A model generated the notes under the pieces. It saw only the letters and a program-made list of their open reading frames with translations, ran no database searches and was not told where the DNA came from. The position numbers and the translations under genes were made by a program. A DNA stretch of 64,000 nucleotides from Winogradskyella sp. PC-19 (GTDB lineage Bacteria > Bacteroidota > Bacteroidia > Flavobacteriales > Flavobacteriaceae), in contig NZ_CP019332.1 of assembly GCF_002163855.1 (NCBI RefSeq), positions 2,335,145-2,399,144 on the forward strand, read 5' to 3'. Shown in pieces: positions 53,037 through 62,039 of this stretch. How positions within the stretch are numbered: the first letter of the stretch is position 1; the number at the start of each line of letters is the position of its first letter.

Positions 53037-54357
53037 TGTAGGACAAGACTTATACTTAAAAGGACGAATTGGCTGGAAAGGACTAGCTAAATCAGAATAT
53101 CTAGAAAAAAGTGGTTACAGAATTATAAATGGATATTCTTTAAAAGACGGATATATTGATTGGAAAATTGCAGGCTATATAAGTCAAGAAAGATATGAAG
53201 AGTCGCCAGAAATTAAACTGGAAATAAATGATATTCTAATTTCAAAGGACGGCACAATTGGAAAAGTTGGAATTGTTCGAAAATTAGAAATACCTTCAAC
53301 AGTAGCATCTGGAATATTTGTTTTAAGAAACATCGTCGAAGATTGGTTAGATACCGAATATTTATTTCAATTTTTGAAAAGTTCCAATTTTAAAAATTTT
53401 ATTAATCGTGTTAAGGCAGAAGGTTCAACTATTAATCATCTTTATCAAAGAGATTTAGTGAGATTGGAAATTGATATTCCTGATATTATAGAACAAAAAA
53501 GAATTTCTAAAGTTTTAAAAAATATTGATGACAAAATAGAAGTCAACAACAAAATCAATGCAGAGTTAGAAGCCATGGCAAAAACCATTTATGACTATTG
53601 GTTTGTACAGTTTGATTTTCCTGATGCCAATGGCAAGCCTTATAAATCTTCTGGTGGTAACATGGTGCATAATGAAGAATTAAAACGTGAGATTCCGGAG
53701 GATTGGGAAAAGGGCGTTCTGGATGATATTGCAAAAATTGTAAGAGGTGTTTCTTATAATAAACATGATATAAAAACACCGAATGATGATGGCGTCACTC
53801 CAGTTCTAAGAGCTACGAATATTACCGGAAACATCATAGACTTGGAGAATATGGTCTATGTTCCAGATGAGTTTGTTAGTGAAAAACAATTAATGAATAA
53901 GTATGATGTTTTAATCACAATGTCTAGTGGAAGTAAGAACCATATTGGGAAAAATGGACTGTTCTACTTCAAAACAAAAGTTGCTTTTGGTGCATTTTGT
54001 GCAAAATTAGAGGCAAAAGAAGATTTCCAGTTTTACTTATCAAGTTACATGCAATCTGCCTTTGTTTCTGAAACTATTAAAAAAGAATGTTTAGGCACAA
54101 GCATCAACAATTTAAATGGTTCATTAGTTAAGGGATTTAGACTTGTAAAACCGAATGAACAAGTATTAAAAAGCTTCAACAAAAAAATGAAGCCTATCCA
54201 CGATAAAATCGGAAATAACCACAAAGAAAACCAAAAACTCGCTGCCTTACGCGATTGGTTATTACCCATGCTTATGAATGGGCAGGTTACGGTTGGTGAG
54301 GCTAAGGGAGAATTGGGTATGGTCGGGGAGGATAATACTAAATATGGTGATGTATGA
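53026..54357 (+). CDS. hsdS: Type I restriction-modification specificity subunit S
   Basis: A 443-residue HsdS with two target-recognition halves. The first (about 1-155) begins almost at the initiator Met. A conserved helix follows (IIEQKRISKVLKNIDDKIEVNNKIN), then YDYWFVQFDFP. The second half is about 215-385, with a closing helix ending NQKLAALRDWLLPMLMNGQV. Each half reads one half of the split target, so site specificity cannot be told from sequence. No inverted partial hsdS copy is visible, so phase-variable shuffling is not indicated here. The start overlaps hsdM by 11 bp and the end overlaps the ATPase gene by 4 bp. Confidence 0.92.
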   Translation: MKVNVGQDLYLKGRIGWKGLAKSEYLEKSGYRIINGYSLKDGYIDWKIAGYISQERYEESPEIKLEINDILISKDGTIGKVGIVRKLEIPSTVASGIFVLRNIVEDWLDTEYLFQFLKSSNFKNFINRVKAEGSTINHLYQRDLVRLEIDIPDIIEQKRISKVLKNIDDKIEVNNKINAELEAMAKTIYDYWFVQFDFPDANGKPYKSSGGNMVHNEELKREIPEDWEKGVLDDIAKIVRGVSYNKHDIKTPNDDGVTPVLRATNITGNIIDLENMVYVPDEFVSEKQLMNKYDVLITMSSGSKNHIGKNGLFYFKTKVAFGAFCAKLEAKEDFQFYLSSYMQSAFVSETIKKECLGTSINNLNGSLVKGFRLVKPNEQVLKSFNKKMKPIHDKIGNNHKENQKLAALRDWLLPMLMNGQVTVGEAKGELGMVGEDNTKYGDV

Positions 54358-56318
54358 GGTTAGCGGCTGTTTTTATTCCTAATGGCGTATTAACATACGT
54401 GTTTGGTGAAAATCATAAAGGATATACACTTAATCTAGGTGGTAAATATAATTATGAGTTTACAGAGATAAATAATTTACCAGTTTTAAAAGAAAAACTA
54501 CCTAACCCAAATTTTATTAAAGGTTTTTGGGGGTCAAATTTATACTTGGTTTCGGCTATAGTTGGAGCTAACGGAACAGGTAAGACTTCTATTTTAAATG
54601 TCTTTAGAAACAGGTCGTTCTGTTTTTTTATTTATGAAAATGAAAAAAATGATACGTATAAAATTGGTGATAGTACTGATAACATTTTTGATATTATATA
54701 CTATTCTCCCTTTTTAAACATACAAAATCATGACTATGTAAATTCTAATTTCAAAGATGTGTCTAAGTATGAGTTAATGTTAGAAGATACTGAATATGAG
54801 AACATAGAATTATCAGCACAGCTGGAATTGCATAATTCGGAAAATTTAAAACGATGGATAAAGTTTAGACAGATGTCTAATATTGAGTTTTTTTTAAATT
54901 ATGTTGCATTACCTGTTTTTAATAAAATTAATGTAAAGATTAATTTCGTAGGACCTCGTGTTCATGATACACCTTATAAATTTAGACCATTTTTTGAGCG
55001 CTTTAAAGTTATAAAGGACGAGGAAGAAATTGCGAAATTTGACAAATTACGGGAACTAAACCCTATAACGAATGAAAAGAAACGACCGCGACTATTTGGC
55101 AATAAAATAAAATTGGAGTTACAAATAATTGAGCGGGTTATAGATAAGGTTCAAAATATTCTTGAAATGTCAGGAAATAAATATTTGAATGAGGGTTATA
55201 TTAATAATAGTTATACTCCAGATAGCTCAGATTTCAAAAAAAATAAAGATTTAAAAAGCGCTTTTTATTTTTTTATAGATAATGCTTTTATTCAGCTGAG
55301 TAAGGGTAGTCAGAAAATATTCTTACCTACTAGAGAGATAAAAGACTTACTCGAACTACTTCTATCTCATATTCCTGAAAAAGATGTTGAAATTGAGAAT
55401 TGGACAGAACTACAAATATCATTTAAAGACGCACTACAGCTTTTAGATGCTTATGAAAACTTTATTATTTCATTTAAAGATAACTTTAGCTTAGATAGAA
55501 AAATTTTACTAACATTTCGACCAGATAAAAACTTGAGTTCTGGAGAAAAGGGTATGTATAATTTATTTTCTTCTTTGTATGATTATCAATTCAAAGTTGA
55601 TAAACAAATTTTTAACGAGTACAATAGATATTCGACTAAGGATGTGGCCAACGATAATTATTTATTACTATTAGATGAGGCAGATATGGGATTTCATCCT
55701 CAATGGAAGAAAAAGTTTGTAAAATCAATTTTAATGTTATTTAGAATTATTTTTCCTAACCAAAAAATACAAATATTATTTACAACACATGATCCTTTAA
55801 CGTTGTCAGATATACCAAAAAGTAATATTGTTTTTCTAGATAAAGACAAAAATTCAAAATTAACCTATGTTTTGCCTCAAGATAGAAAAGTTTCAAAAAG
55901 AAGTTTTGGAGCAAATATTCATGACCTATTAGCTGACAGTTTCTTTTTAAAAGATGGCTTTATGGGAGAATTTGCAGAGTACAAAATCGGAGAATTACTA
56001 AGAAACTTGAATTTTCTCATTTTAGGAAATGAAATTGAGGATTTAAATAATAAGGGTAATAAAAAAAATAGAGAGCTTTTAAAAATAAAGAAAGCTGAAT
56101 TTATGAGGTTAGAGAGTTTTGTTACCTCGAAGGATGAAGACTACATAAAGTCTGTAATTGATATTGTTGACGAGCCTATTTTGAAGTTTAAGCTTGAAGA
56201 AATGTATGATCGAGCATTTCCTAATAATGTAGATAAAAAGGATGCGTTATTTAGAGCAAAAGATATTCTCGGAAGAGCTGGACTAGATATTGATGATTTA
56301 ATTGATGATGTAACATGA
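54354..56318 (+). CDS. ABC/SMC-type AAA ATPase of an ATPase-HNH nuclease pair
   Basis: A 654-residue ATPase. Walker A GANGTGKTS is at 71-79. A long insertion (about 100-380) is followed by an ABC-signature-like LSSGEKGMYN near 394-403, Walker B LLLLDEADMGFHP near 438-450 and a switch-like FTTHDPLTLSD. This order is that of the OLD/RecF-type (AAA_15/AAA_21) ATPases used in defence, for example PtuA of Septu. There is no TOPRIM domain, so the nuclease is supplied by the HNH gene, which overlaps by 4 bp. Its own start overlaps hsdS by 4 bp. The exact system is not identified. Confidence 0.85.
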   Translation: MRLAAVFIPNGVLTYVFGENHKGYTLNLGGKYNYEFTEINNLPVLKEKLPNPNFIKGFWGSNLYLVSAIVGANGTGKTSILNVFRNRSFCFFIYENEKNDTYKIGDSTDNIFDIIYYSPFLNIQNHDYVNSNFKDVSKYELMLEDTEYENIELSAQLELHNSENLKRWIKFRQMSNIEFFLNYVALPVFNKINVKINFVGPRVHDTPYKFRPFFERFKVIKDEEEIAKFDKLRELNPITNEKKRPRLFGNKIKLELQIIERVIDKVQNILEMSGNKYLNEGYINNSYTPDSSDFKKNKDLKSAFYFFIDNAFIQLSKGSQKIFLPTREIKDLLELLLSHIPEKDVEIENWTELQISFKDALQLLDAYENFIISFKDNFSLDRKILLTFRPDKNLSSGEKGMYNLFSSLYDYQFKVDKQIFNEYNRYSTKDVANDNYLLLLDEADMGFHPQWKKKFVKSILMLFRIIFPNQKIQILFTTHDPLTLSDIPKSNIVFLDKDKNSKLTYVLPQDRKVSKRSFGANIHDLLADSFFLKDGFMGEFAEYKIGELLRNLNFLILGNEIEDLNNKGNKKNRELLKIKKAEFMRLESFVTSKDEDYIKSVIDIVDEPILKFKLEEMYDRAFPNNVDKKDALFRAKDILGRAGLDIDDLIDDVT

Positions 56319-57292
56319 TTTACTTAGGAGATCAATTTAATGCATTGAATGAGTATAGTAAAGTAGCTGTTTGTTGGCTTGGTGTAAAACTTAAAGGTAG
56401 AAATACTTACAACTGCGGAGATTCTACATGTGTTTTTTGCAATGGTAATGGAAAAAAAAGGTCAGGCTTAGATCAAGATTTTAGGAATTTATTTACTGAT
56501 AGCGTAATACACGAGTTGGTAACGGCCAAACCTATCAGGCTTTTTCAATTACATAATATTTTACTTACAGAATATGTATCTATTCCAGGAAAAACAGTAA
56601 ATAATTTTAAAAGATATTGTAAGCTATTGTTTGTAGATTCTGGATACACAAATTGGTTTCTAAAAGAGAAAAAAAACTATTGGCTTGCTAATTTATTAGA
56701 TCAACATACATGTACTTATTGTAATAGAGAATACATATTCATTTATAAAAACAAAGCTGGAGGTAAAGGGATGGTGCCACAATTTGATCACTGGTTTGCA
56801 AAAACAGATTATCCGTTATTAGGATTGTCGTTTTATAATTTGATTCCATCTTGCGCGACCTGTAACGCTATCAAATCTACAACTACTTTTAATTTAGTAG
56901 ATCACTTACATCCGTATGTTGACACTAATATTTCATCGTCATATATGTTTAGTTATTTACCAATAAGTGTGACAAATAATCAATTAATATTTAAGAATAA
57001 TTCGCTTTTTAATTTCAAAGGTCTTGATACGGTTAGTGCTCTCAATTTACCTTTAATCTATGAAGGCCACTCAACTAAAGAATTACAAGATTTAATTGAT
57101 TTGCGATATAAGTACTCAGATAATTATCTAAACATACTTTTAGAAAAAACGTTTGGTCATCTTGATATTCCAAAAGAAGAAAGATATAGGTTAATTTTTG
57201 GAATTGAATTAGAAGAAGAAAAATATCACAAACGGATATTCAGTAAGTTTAAAAATGATATAATTAAAGAATTACTTTCAATAAATAATTAA
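56315..57292 (+). CDS. HNH endonuclease partner of the ATPase
   Basis: A 325-residue protein. An N-terminal zinc cluster is Cys34, Cys39 and Cys42 (YNCGDSTCVFCNG). A central HNH domain has Cys133 and Cys136 (CTYCNREY), Asp158-His159 (QFDHWFAK) and Cys180 and Cys183 (SCATCNAIKS). This is the zinc-bound HNH fold used in restriction and in PtuB-like defence nucleases. Residues about 230-325 are helical and may contact the ATPase. The start overlaps the ATPase gene by 4 bp and the stop is immediately followed by the mcrB start. It probably cuts nucleic acid when the ATPase senses phage; the trigger is unknown. Confidence 0.85.
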   Translation: MIYLGDQFNALNEYSKVAVCWLGVKLKGRNTYNCGDSTCVFCNGNGKKRSGLDQDFRNLFTDSVIHELVTAKPIRLFQLHNILLTEYVSIPGKTVNNFKRYCKLLFVDSGYTNWFLKEKKNYWLANLLDQHTCTYCNREYIFIYKNKAGGKGMVPQFDHWFAKTDYPLLGLSFYNLIPSCATCNAIKSTTTFNLVDHLHPYVDTNISSSYMFSYLPISVTNNQLIFKNNSLFNFKGLDTVSALNLPLIYEGHSTKELQDLIDLRYKYSDNYLNILLEKTFGHLDIPKEERYRLIFGIELEEEKYHKRIFSKFKNDIIKELLSINN

Positions 57293-60200
57293 ATGTCAAA
57301 TATTACTATAGATAACTTAAAACAACAAGCAACGTTACTTAATCTTCTAAGTAACGACGAAGAAGCGCTTTTTAATTACTTAAATACTAACCAAGATAAT
57401 CTGGATGAAGTTATACAACAGTATAAACCAGAAAACGAGTTTAGGCCTGTAAATACATTACGTTTTTTAATAGCCAACGAACTTAAAAAAGGTAATAAAA
57501 TAAACGCTGAGGTTATTAATCAATTAAAACAAGCTTTAGAAAATAGAGATGTTTCAGGGTATTATAGTCTTAGCGAAATAGTGAAGCAAAGCTTGATAAA
57601 TTATAAACAGAGTAAGGTTGGTATGTTTCCCAATTGGAAACAGGTGTATAAAATATTATTTCCATTTATTCATAATCAATCCGATAATGAGCAAGTAAAA
57701 GCATCTCTTAATCAGCTGGCTGATGAAATTATTACTTCAAATCAATTTCAAAATGTTACTAAGCACATTGTTAGTTTCCAAGGTCCACAAAATTATGGGG
57801 CAGATCATGCATGGGTGGCCATAATACCAGAGTCTTCGCCAAGTGTTCAGTATGCATATCAAATGTTTTTTGTTGTAGATGTAAATGGTTTGGGTGGTGG
57901 CATCCATAAAGGGCATAATTTGACAAAACAACAATTTGAAAATCAAGATTTAAAATTTAATAGTTGGGAAGATTATTTAGAGCATACTAAAAATACCAAA
58001 GAACAATGGATACAGCTAAATTCTGATATCAATTTTCTTTTTATAAATGATGAAAAAGCATTTGTAAAAACACTTAAAAAAGTTGAGGCATCTTCAGTGT
58101 TAGATTATTTTAAAATACTCGATAGACTAAAGGAAGATTTGGATATTCAGGACGAAGAAAAACTAGTCTTTAGTATTGCAAAAAATCGGTTGAGTTTTCA
58201 AGTGGGTAAACGCTATTGTCTAAATGTAAACAAGCAACTATTTGACTTTATTTCTTATAATGACTCAGATGGTCATCAAAACGAAAATAAAGAGGTTTTT
58301 AGCGGTACAGAAACTGCATATCTGTATAAGAGTAGAAGTGCAGATATTGTTTTTAATAATTATGAAGAGATAAAAGGTGCTGTTGCGATAGAAATTGATA
58401 GAGATAATCATGCCTTAGCCAAAACCTATGATAACAGTGCCTTTAGGAAAGCTGTTTTTGATAAGGACTACAGGTTAAAGTTTATTAAAGGTGATTTTTA
58501 TAGCGATAAAATAATTTTAGATGGACAAAGAATATTCAAAATTTCAATGGGTAAAGACTATTTTAATGATGAAGCTATCGAAAAAGCAATTAACGAAAAG
58601 TTAGTTTTAGTTCATTCTGAAACTAAACCTAAAGGACGTTCTAAAATATCTCAGGCTGATATTTTTATAAATCAAATTAGAGATGGTGATTTTTTCTATT
58701 TAACCCATAGTAACAAGAATGTAAAATTAATTGGAAGTATAACTTCTCCTTCAAAACCAGCTACTTTCAATAATATGCATAATTATGGTTGGTTAGAAAG
58801 AAGTTTTGAACCATTAATAACGCCAATTAAAGAAAGTGCATTTAACGGAAAAGGTAAGTATTGGACTCCTAATACAGTTACAACGTGTTGGGAAATAAGT
58901 GAAGATGAAATTGAGGAAGCTAATAGAGTTTTATTCAAGCCTTTTTTTAACATTGAATTTATAAATAATGACATGGAAAATAAATTTAAAGAATTTTTAA
59001 ATCTTTCATTGTCTGAGGGAACTGTTAAAACTTATCTCTCAGCAATAAGGTCCTTAGAAAAACTTGCTAAATCTGAAGGTCTTAGAACTTTTAAAATTTA
59101 TGAGATAACAAATGTTTCAGCTTTTCAGGACTTTTGGACGACATTGAAAAAGATTCAATCATATATAATAACTAATGATAAACACCACAATAGGTATAGT
59201 TCAGCACTTCTGAAATATGAGGAATTTTTATATTCATTAAAGAATACCGTTATAACAAATAGAAAATATATAGCACCACTAAACCAAATCTTTTATGGTC
59301 CACCAGGAACGGGAAAAACCTACAATACCATTTTAGAATCTGCTAAAATTATCACACAAAATCCAGATATTAGCTATACAAAAGCATTAGAGGTTTTTAA
59401 TGAAAATTTACGAGATAAAATAGAGTTTATAACGTTTCATCAAAATTATAGTTATGAAGATTTTATACAAGGTTTACGTCCAGATGTAGAGCAGAAAGCA
59501 TTGAGCTTTAATAGAGCAGATGGGGTATTTACCAAAATGGTAACTAATGCATTGTTTGAGTACTATAAAGAGTATCAAAAAAAGCAAAAGCAAGTGCATA
59601 ATACTGTGGATGCAAAAATAGACTTAAATGATGCTTTTATCGAGTTTATGAATACTTTAGAAATTGGTCAGCAATTTAACACTAAAACAGGAGGAATAGT
59701 TAAAGTTTATAATTTTACAGATAGACAGAACATAGAATTTAGACCAATAAATGGAGTCAAGTCATATTTAGTTTCTGCCAATCGTTTGCTCAAACTATAT
59801 AAAGTTTATGACGACATAGACAACATTAAAAGAGTTAATGAAGATATTAGAGAGGCAATAGGAGGTTGTAATTCTACGATGTATTACGTCGCTCTAAGAG
59901 AATTTATCGACTTCTTAAAAAAATATAAGGAGAGTGTAGATGAGTTTGTAGATGAAGAGGAAGAATACGATTATGATGATATTACTTATCGGAGAAAAAA
60001 GGAGCTGTTATCTAATTTTAGTTTAGAAGAACTAAGAAGCGTATCCAAGCATGAAGTTTCAAAGTATGTTATTATTATTGATGAAATAAATAGAGCAAAC
60101 ATTTCTAGAGTTTTCGGTGAGCTTATTACGCTTATAGAAAAAGACAAACGCTCTCATGGTAAAATACCACTTAAATCAATTTTACCATCAGGAGAGTCTT

Positions 60201-60589
60201 TTATTGTGCCATCTAACTTATATATTATTGGTACAATGAATACGGCAGATAAGTCTATTGCACTTTTAGATATTGCATTACGAAGACGTTTTGAGTTTGT
60301 GCCAATGTATCCAGATTCTAAATCTACAGAAGATAAAGTAGTAAAGGATTCAAATATTTTAGATGCTATCAACGAAGAAATCATAAATAGAAAAGGACAT
60401 GATTTCACTATCGGTCATTCTTATTTTATGGGAGAAGACTATGACTTAAAAAACACTATTGATAATAAAGTAATTCCTTTATTACTAGAGTATTTTATGA
60501 ATGATTTTGAGGAAGTGAAAAAAATTATGAGCGCAGCAAACATAACTGTTGATGGTTGGCCAATGCAATATATACCTAATGACAACTAA
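57293..60589 (+). CDS. mcrB: McrB-like AAA+ GTPase with extended N-terminal recognition region
   Basis: A 1098-residue McrB-type motor. Residues about 105-270 resemble the MrcB_N/DUF3578 domain. Residues about 450-555 resemble an EVE/PUA-like modified-base pocket (DIFINQIRDGDFFYLTHSN, VKLIGSI), followed by a helical segment. The AAA+ domain is C-terminal: Walker A GPPGTGKT near 670-677, the McrB hallmark IDEINRANISRVFGEL near 929, and GTMNTADKSIALLDIALRRRF near 981. McrB recognises modified DNA and drives translocation for McrC cleavage. The start codon follows the HNH stop directly, and it overlaps mcrC by 11 bp. The domain borders are estimates by eye. Confidence 0.88.
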   Translation: MSNITIDNLKQQATLLNLLSNDEEALFNYLNTNQDNLDEVIQQYKPENEFRPVNTLRFLIANELKKGNKINAEVINQLKQALENRDVSGYYSLSEIVKQSLINYKQSKVGMFPNWKQVYKILFPFIHNQSDNEQVKASLNQLADEIITSNQFQNVTKHIVSFQGPQNYGADHAWVAIIPESSPSVQYAYQMFFVVDVNGLGGGIHKGHNLTKQQFENQDLKFNSWEDYLEHTKNTKEQWIQLNSDINFLFINDEKAFVKTLKKVEASSVLDYFKILDRLKEDLDIQDEEKLVFSIAKNRLSFQVGKRYCLNVNKQLFDFISYNDSDGHQNENKEVFSGTETAYLYKSRSADIVFNNYEEIKGAVAIEIDRDNHALAKTYDNSAFRKAVFDKDYRLKFIKGDFYSDKIILDGQRIFKISMGKDYFNDEAIEKAINEKLVLVHSETKPKGRSKISQADIFINQIRDGDFFYLTHSNKNVKLIGSITSPSKPATFNNMHNYGWLERSFEPLITPIKESAFNGKGKYWTPNTVTTCWEISEDEIEEANRVLFKPFFNIEFINNDMENKFKEFLNLSLSEGTVKTYLSAIRSLEKLAKSEGLRTFKIYEITNVSAFQDFWTTLKKIQSYIITNDKHHNRYSSALLKYEEFLYSLKNTVITNRKYIAPLNQIFYGPPGTGKTYNTILESAKIITQNPDISYTKALEVFNENLRDKIEFITFHQNYSYEDFIQGLRPDVEQKALSFNRADGVFTKMVTNALFEYYKEYQKKQKQVHNTVDAKIDLNDAFIEFMNTLEIGQQFNTKTGGIVKVYNFTDRQNIEFRPINGVKSYLVSANRLLKLYKVYDDIDNIKRVNEDIREAIGGCNSTMYYVALREFIDFLKKYKESVDEFVDEEEEYDYDDITYRRKKELLSNFSLEELRSVSKHEVSKYVIIIDEINRANISRVFGELITLIEKDKRSHGKIPLKSILPSGESFIVPSNLYIIGTMNTADKSIALLDIALRRRFEFVPMYPDSKSTEDKVVKDSNILDAINEEIINRKGHDFTIGHSYFMGEDYDLKNTIDNKVIPLLLEYFMNDFEEVKKIMSAANITVDGWPMQYIPNDN

Positions 60590-61955
60590 TCTTTTCGAAT
60601 ATCAAAATAACGAAACCTTTTCAGAGCGTCATTTTGATGGTCTGGAAGAGTTTTTAGACGATATTTGGTCAAAAAGAGAAAAATCAAATTACTACTTTAA
60701 TGAAGAAGACAATAGAGTTGAGCAACAGCGTTTTGTTCAGTTTTTACATAAATCAAAAACACTAAAGTCTAATAAATATGTTGGTGTTGTACATTACGAA
60801 GGTCAAACAATAAATCTACTCCCAAAAATATTCTATAATGGAAAAGATCCAGAAGCTTATCAAGTAAACGCTATTAATAAACATATTTTGTGGTGGTTGA
60901 GTTATTGTAGAAAATTAAAATTTCCTAACTACCTATCTGCCTTAAACACTGAGAAGGCTGACTTTTTTGAGATACTAATATATCTTTTTAGTAAGTACAC
61001 AAGAGAATTATTAAACAGCGCTATTTATCAAAAATATACAGAGGTAAATAAAGAACTCTCTTTTGTAAAAGGACGTATAGATTTTGGTGCTTACATAAAC
61101 AAGAACTTATCAAGAGGAAGGAACCATAAAATTAGTTGCGAGTTTGATGCCTTTGAAATGGATAATGAGTTTAACAGATGTGTGAAGTTTGTTTCAAAAC
61201 TATTATTATCTGTTACAAAAGAACCTCAAAGTAAACGGTTTTTAAGCGATGTTTTGTTTATACTTGATGAGGTTAAAGACGTTAATGTTTCGTCTGACAA
61301 AATGAAACGTATGAGTTTTAACCCAATGTTTTCCGATTTTGAAACTATTCGAGATTATTGTGTTTTGTTTTTAGACAATAGTGTGTCGTTTAATTTTAAA
61401 AACGATTTAAAACTATTCGCATTCTTGTTACCAATGGAATATGTGTTTGAGGATTTTATATTTGGTTTTATTGATAAAGAAATCGATGAGATAAAGGCTA
61501 AAGATCAGGATAAATCTAGGTATTTAGCAGAAGGAAATAAATTTCAATTAAAACCCGATTTATTGTTAGAATTTGATAGTCGAAAAATTATTGCTGATAC
61601 AAAATATAAAATTGTTTATGACGATATAACAGATTCGAAAAATGGAATTGCACAAACAGACTTGTATCAAATGTTAGCCTATGCTGTTAGATTTAAAGTA
61701 AAAGAAGTTGTGTTGTTTTACCCAAATACGATAACTATGCGAAAACCAAATGATTCAGTATTGTTCTTAGTTGATGAATTGGCAAAAGGCGAGAGAGTTC
61801 AAATTAAATCGTGTCAATTACCTATCATAAATTTTAAGTTATTCGATGTAGATTATGTAAATGAAAAATCGATAGATTTGGAGTTTACAACTCAAAAAGA
61901 GCAATTGAAAATAGAGCTAATTAAAAGCTTAATGGCAGGAAATGCTAATAAATAG
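60579..61955 (+). CDS. mcrC: McrC-like endonuclease subunit
   Basis: About 458 residues from the ATG at 60579 (MTTNLFEYQ), 11 bp before the mcrB stop. A longer in-frame start at 60549 is less likely. The DUF2357/McrC scaffold is followed by the PD-(D/E)XK core Asp327 (LKPDLLLEF) and Asp340-Thr-Lys342 (IIADTKYK). It is the cleavage subunit recruited by McrB. The protein is longer than E. coli McrC (about 350 residues) because of an extended N-terminal region. Confidence 0.9.
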   Translation: MTTNLFEYQNNETFSERHFDGLEEFLDDIWSKREKSNYYFNEEDNRVEQQRFVQFLHKSKTLKSNKYVGVVHYEGQTINLLPKIFYNGKDPEAYQVNAINKHILWWLSYCRKLKFPNYLSALNTEKADFFEILIYLFSKYTRELLNSAIYQKYTEVNKELSFVKGRIDFGAYINKNLSRGRNHKISCEFDAFEMDNEFNRCVKFVSKLLLSVTKEPQSKRFLSDVLFILDEVKDVNVSSDKMKRMSFNPMFSDFETIRDYCVLFLDNSVSFNFKNDLKLFAFLLPMEYVFEDFIFGFIDKEIDEIKAKDQDKSRYLAEGNKFQLKPDLLLEFDSRKIIADTKYKIVYDDITDSKNGIAQTDLYQMLAYAVRFKVKEVVLFYPNTITMRKPNDSVLFLVDELAKGERVQIKSCQLPIINFKLFDVDYVNEKSIDLEFTTQKEQLKIELIKSLMAGNANK

Positions 61956-61957
61956 TT

Positions 61958-62038
61958 TGGGAGAAAAAAGATTCTATTTATCTTTACGGTCAAGATAAGC
62001 AAGAACTATTTCCAATAGTCAACTTTAAACTTGTTTAT
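61958..62038 (+). other. Possible coding remnant between mcrC and the next gene
   Basis: Read from 61958 in a frame different from mcrC, the DNA encodes a coding-like 27-residue tract ending QDKQELFPIVNFKLVY. It lacks a start codon. The PIVNFKL part echoes PIINFKLF near the mcrC C-terminus. It may be the tail of a lost mcrC-like gene. Confidence 0.25.
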
Positions 62039-62039
62039 C

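Noticed and set aside
53026-54357. Phase-variable shuffling of hsdS
   Set aside because: No second hsdS fragment, inverted repeat pair or invertase gene is visible next to it in the window.
54354-57292. Firm call as Septu PtuAB
   Set aside because: Domain order is compatible, but the length, the extra zinc cluster and the context differ from what I recall. It is left as an ATPase-HNH pair.
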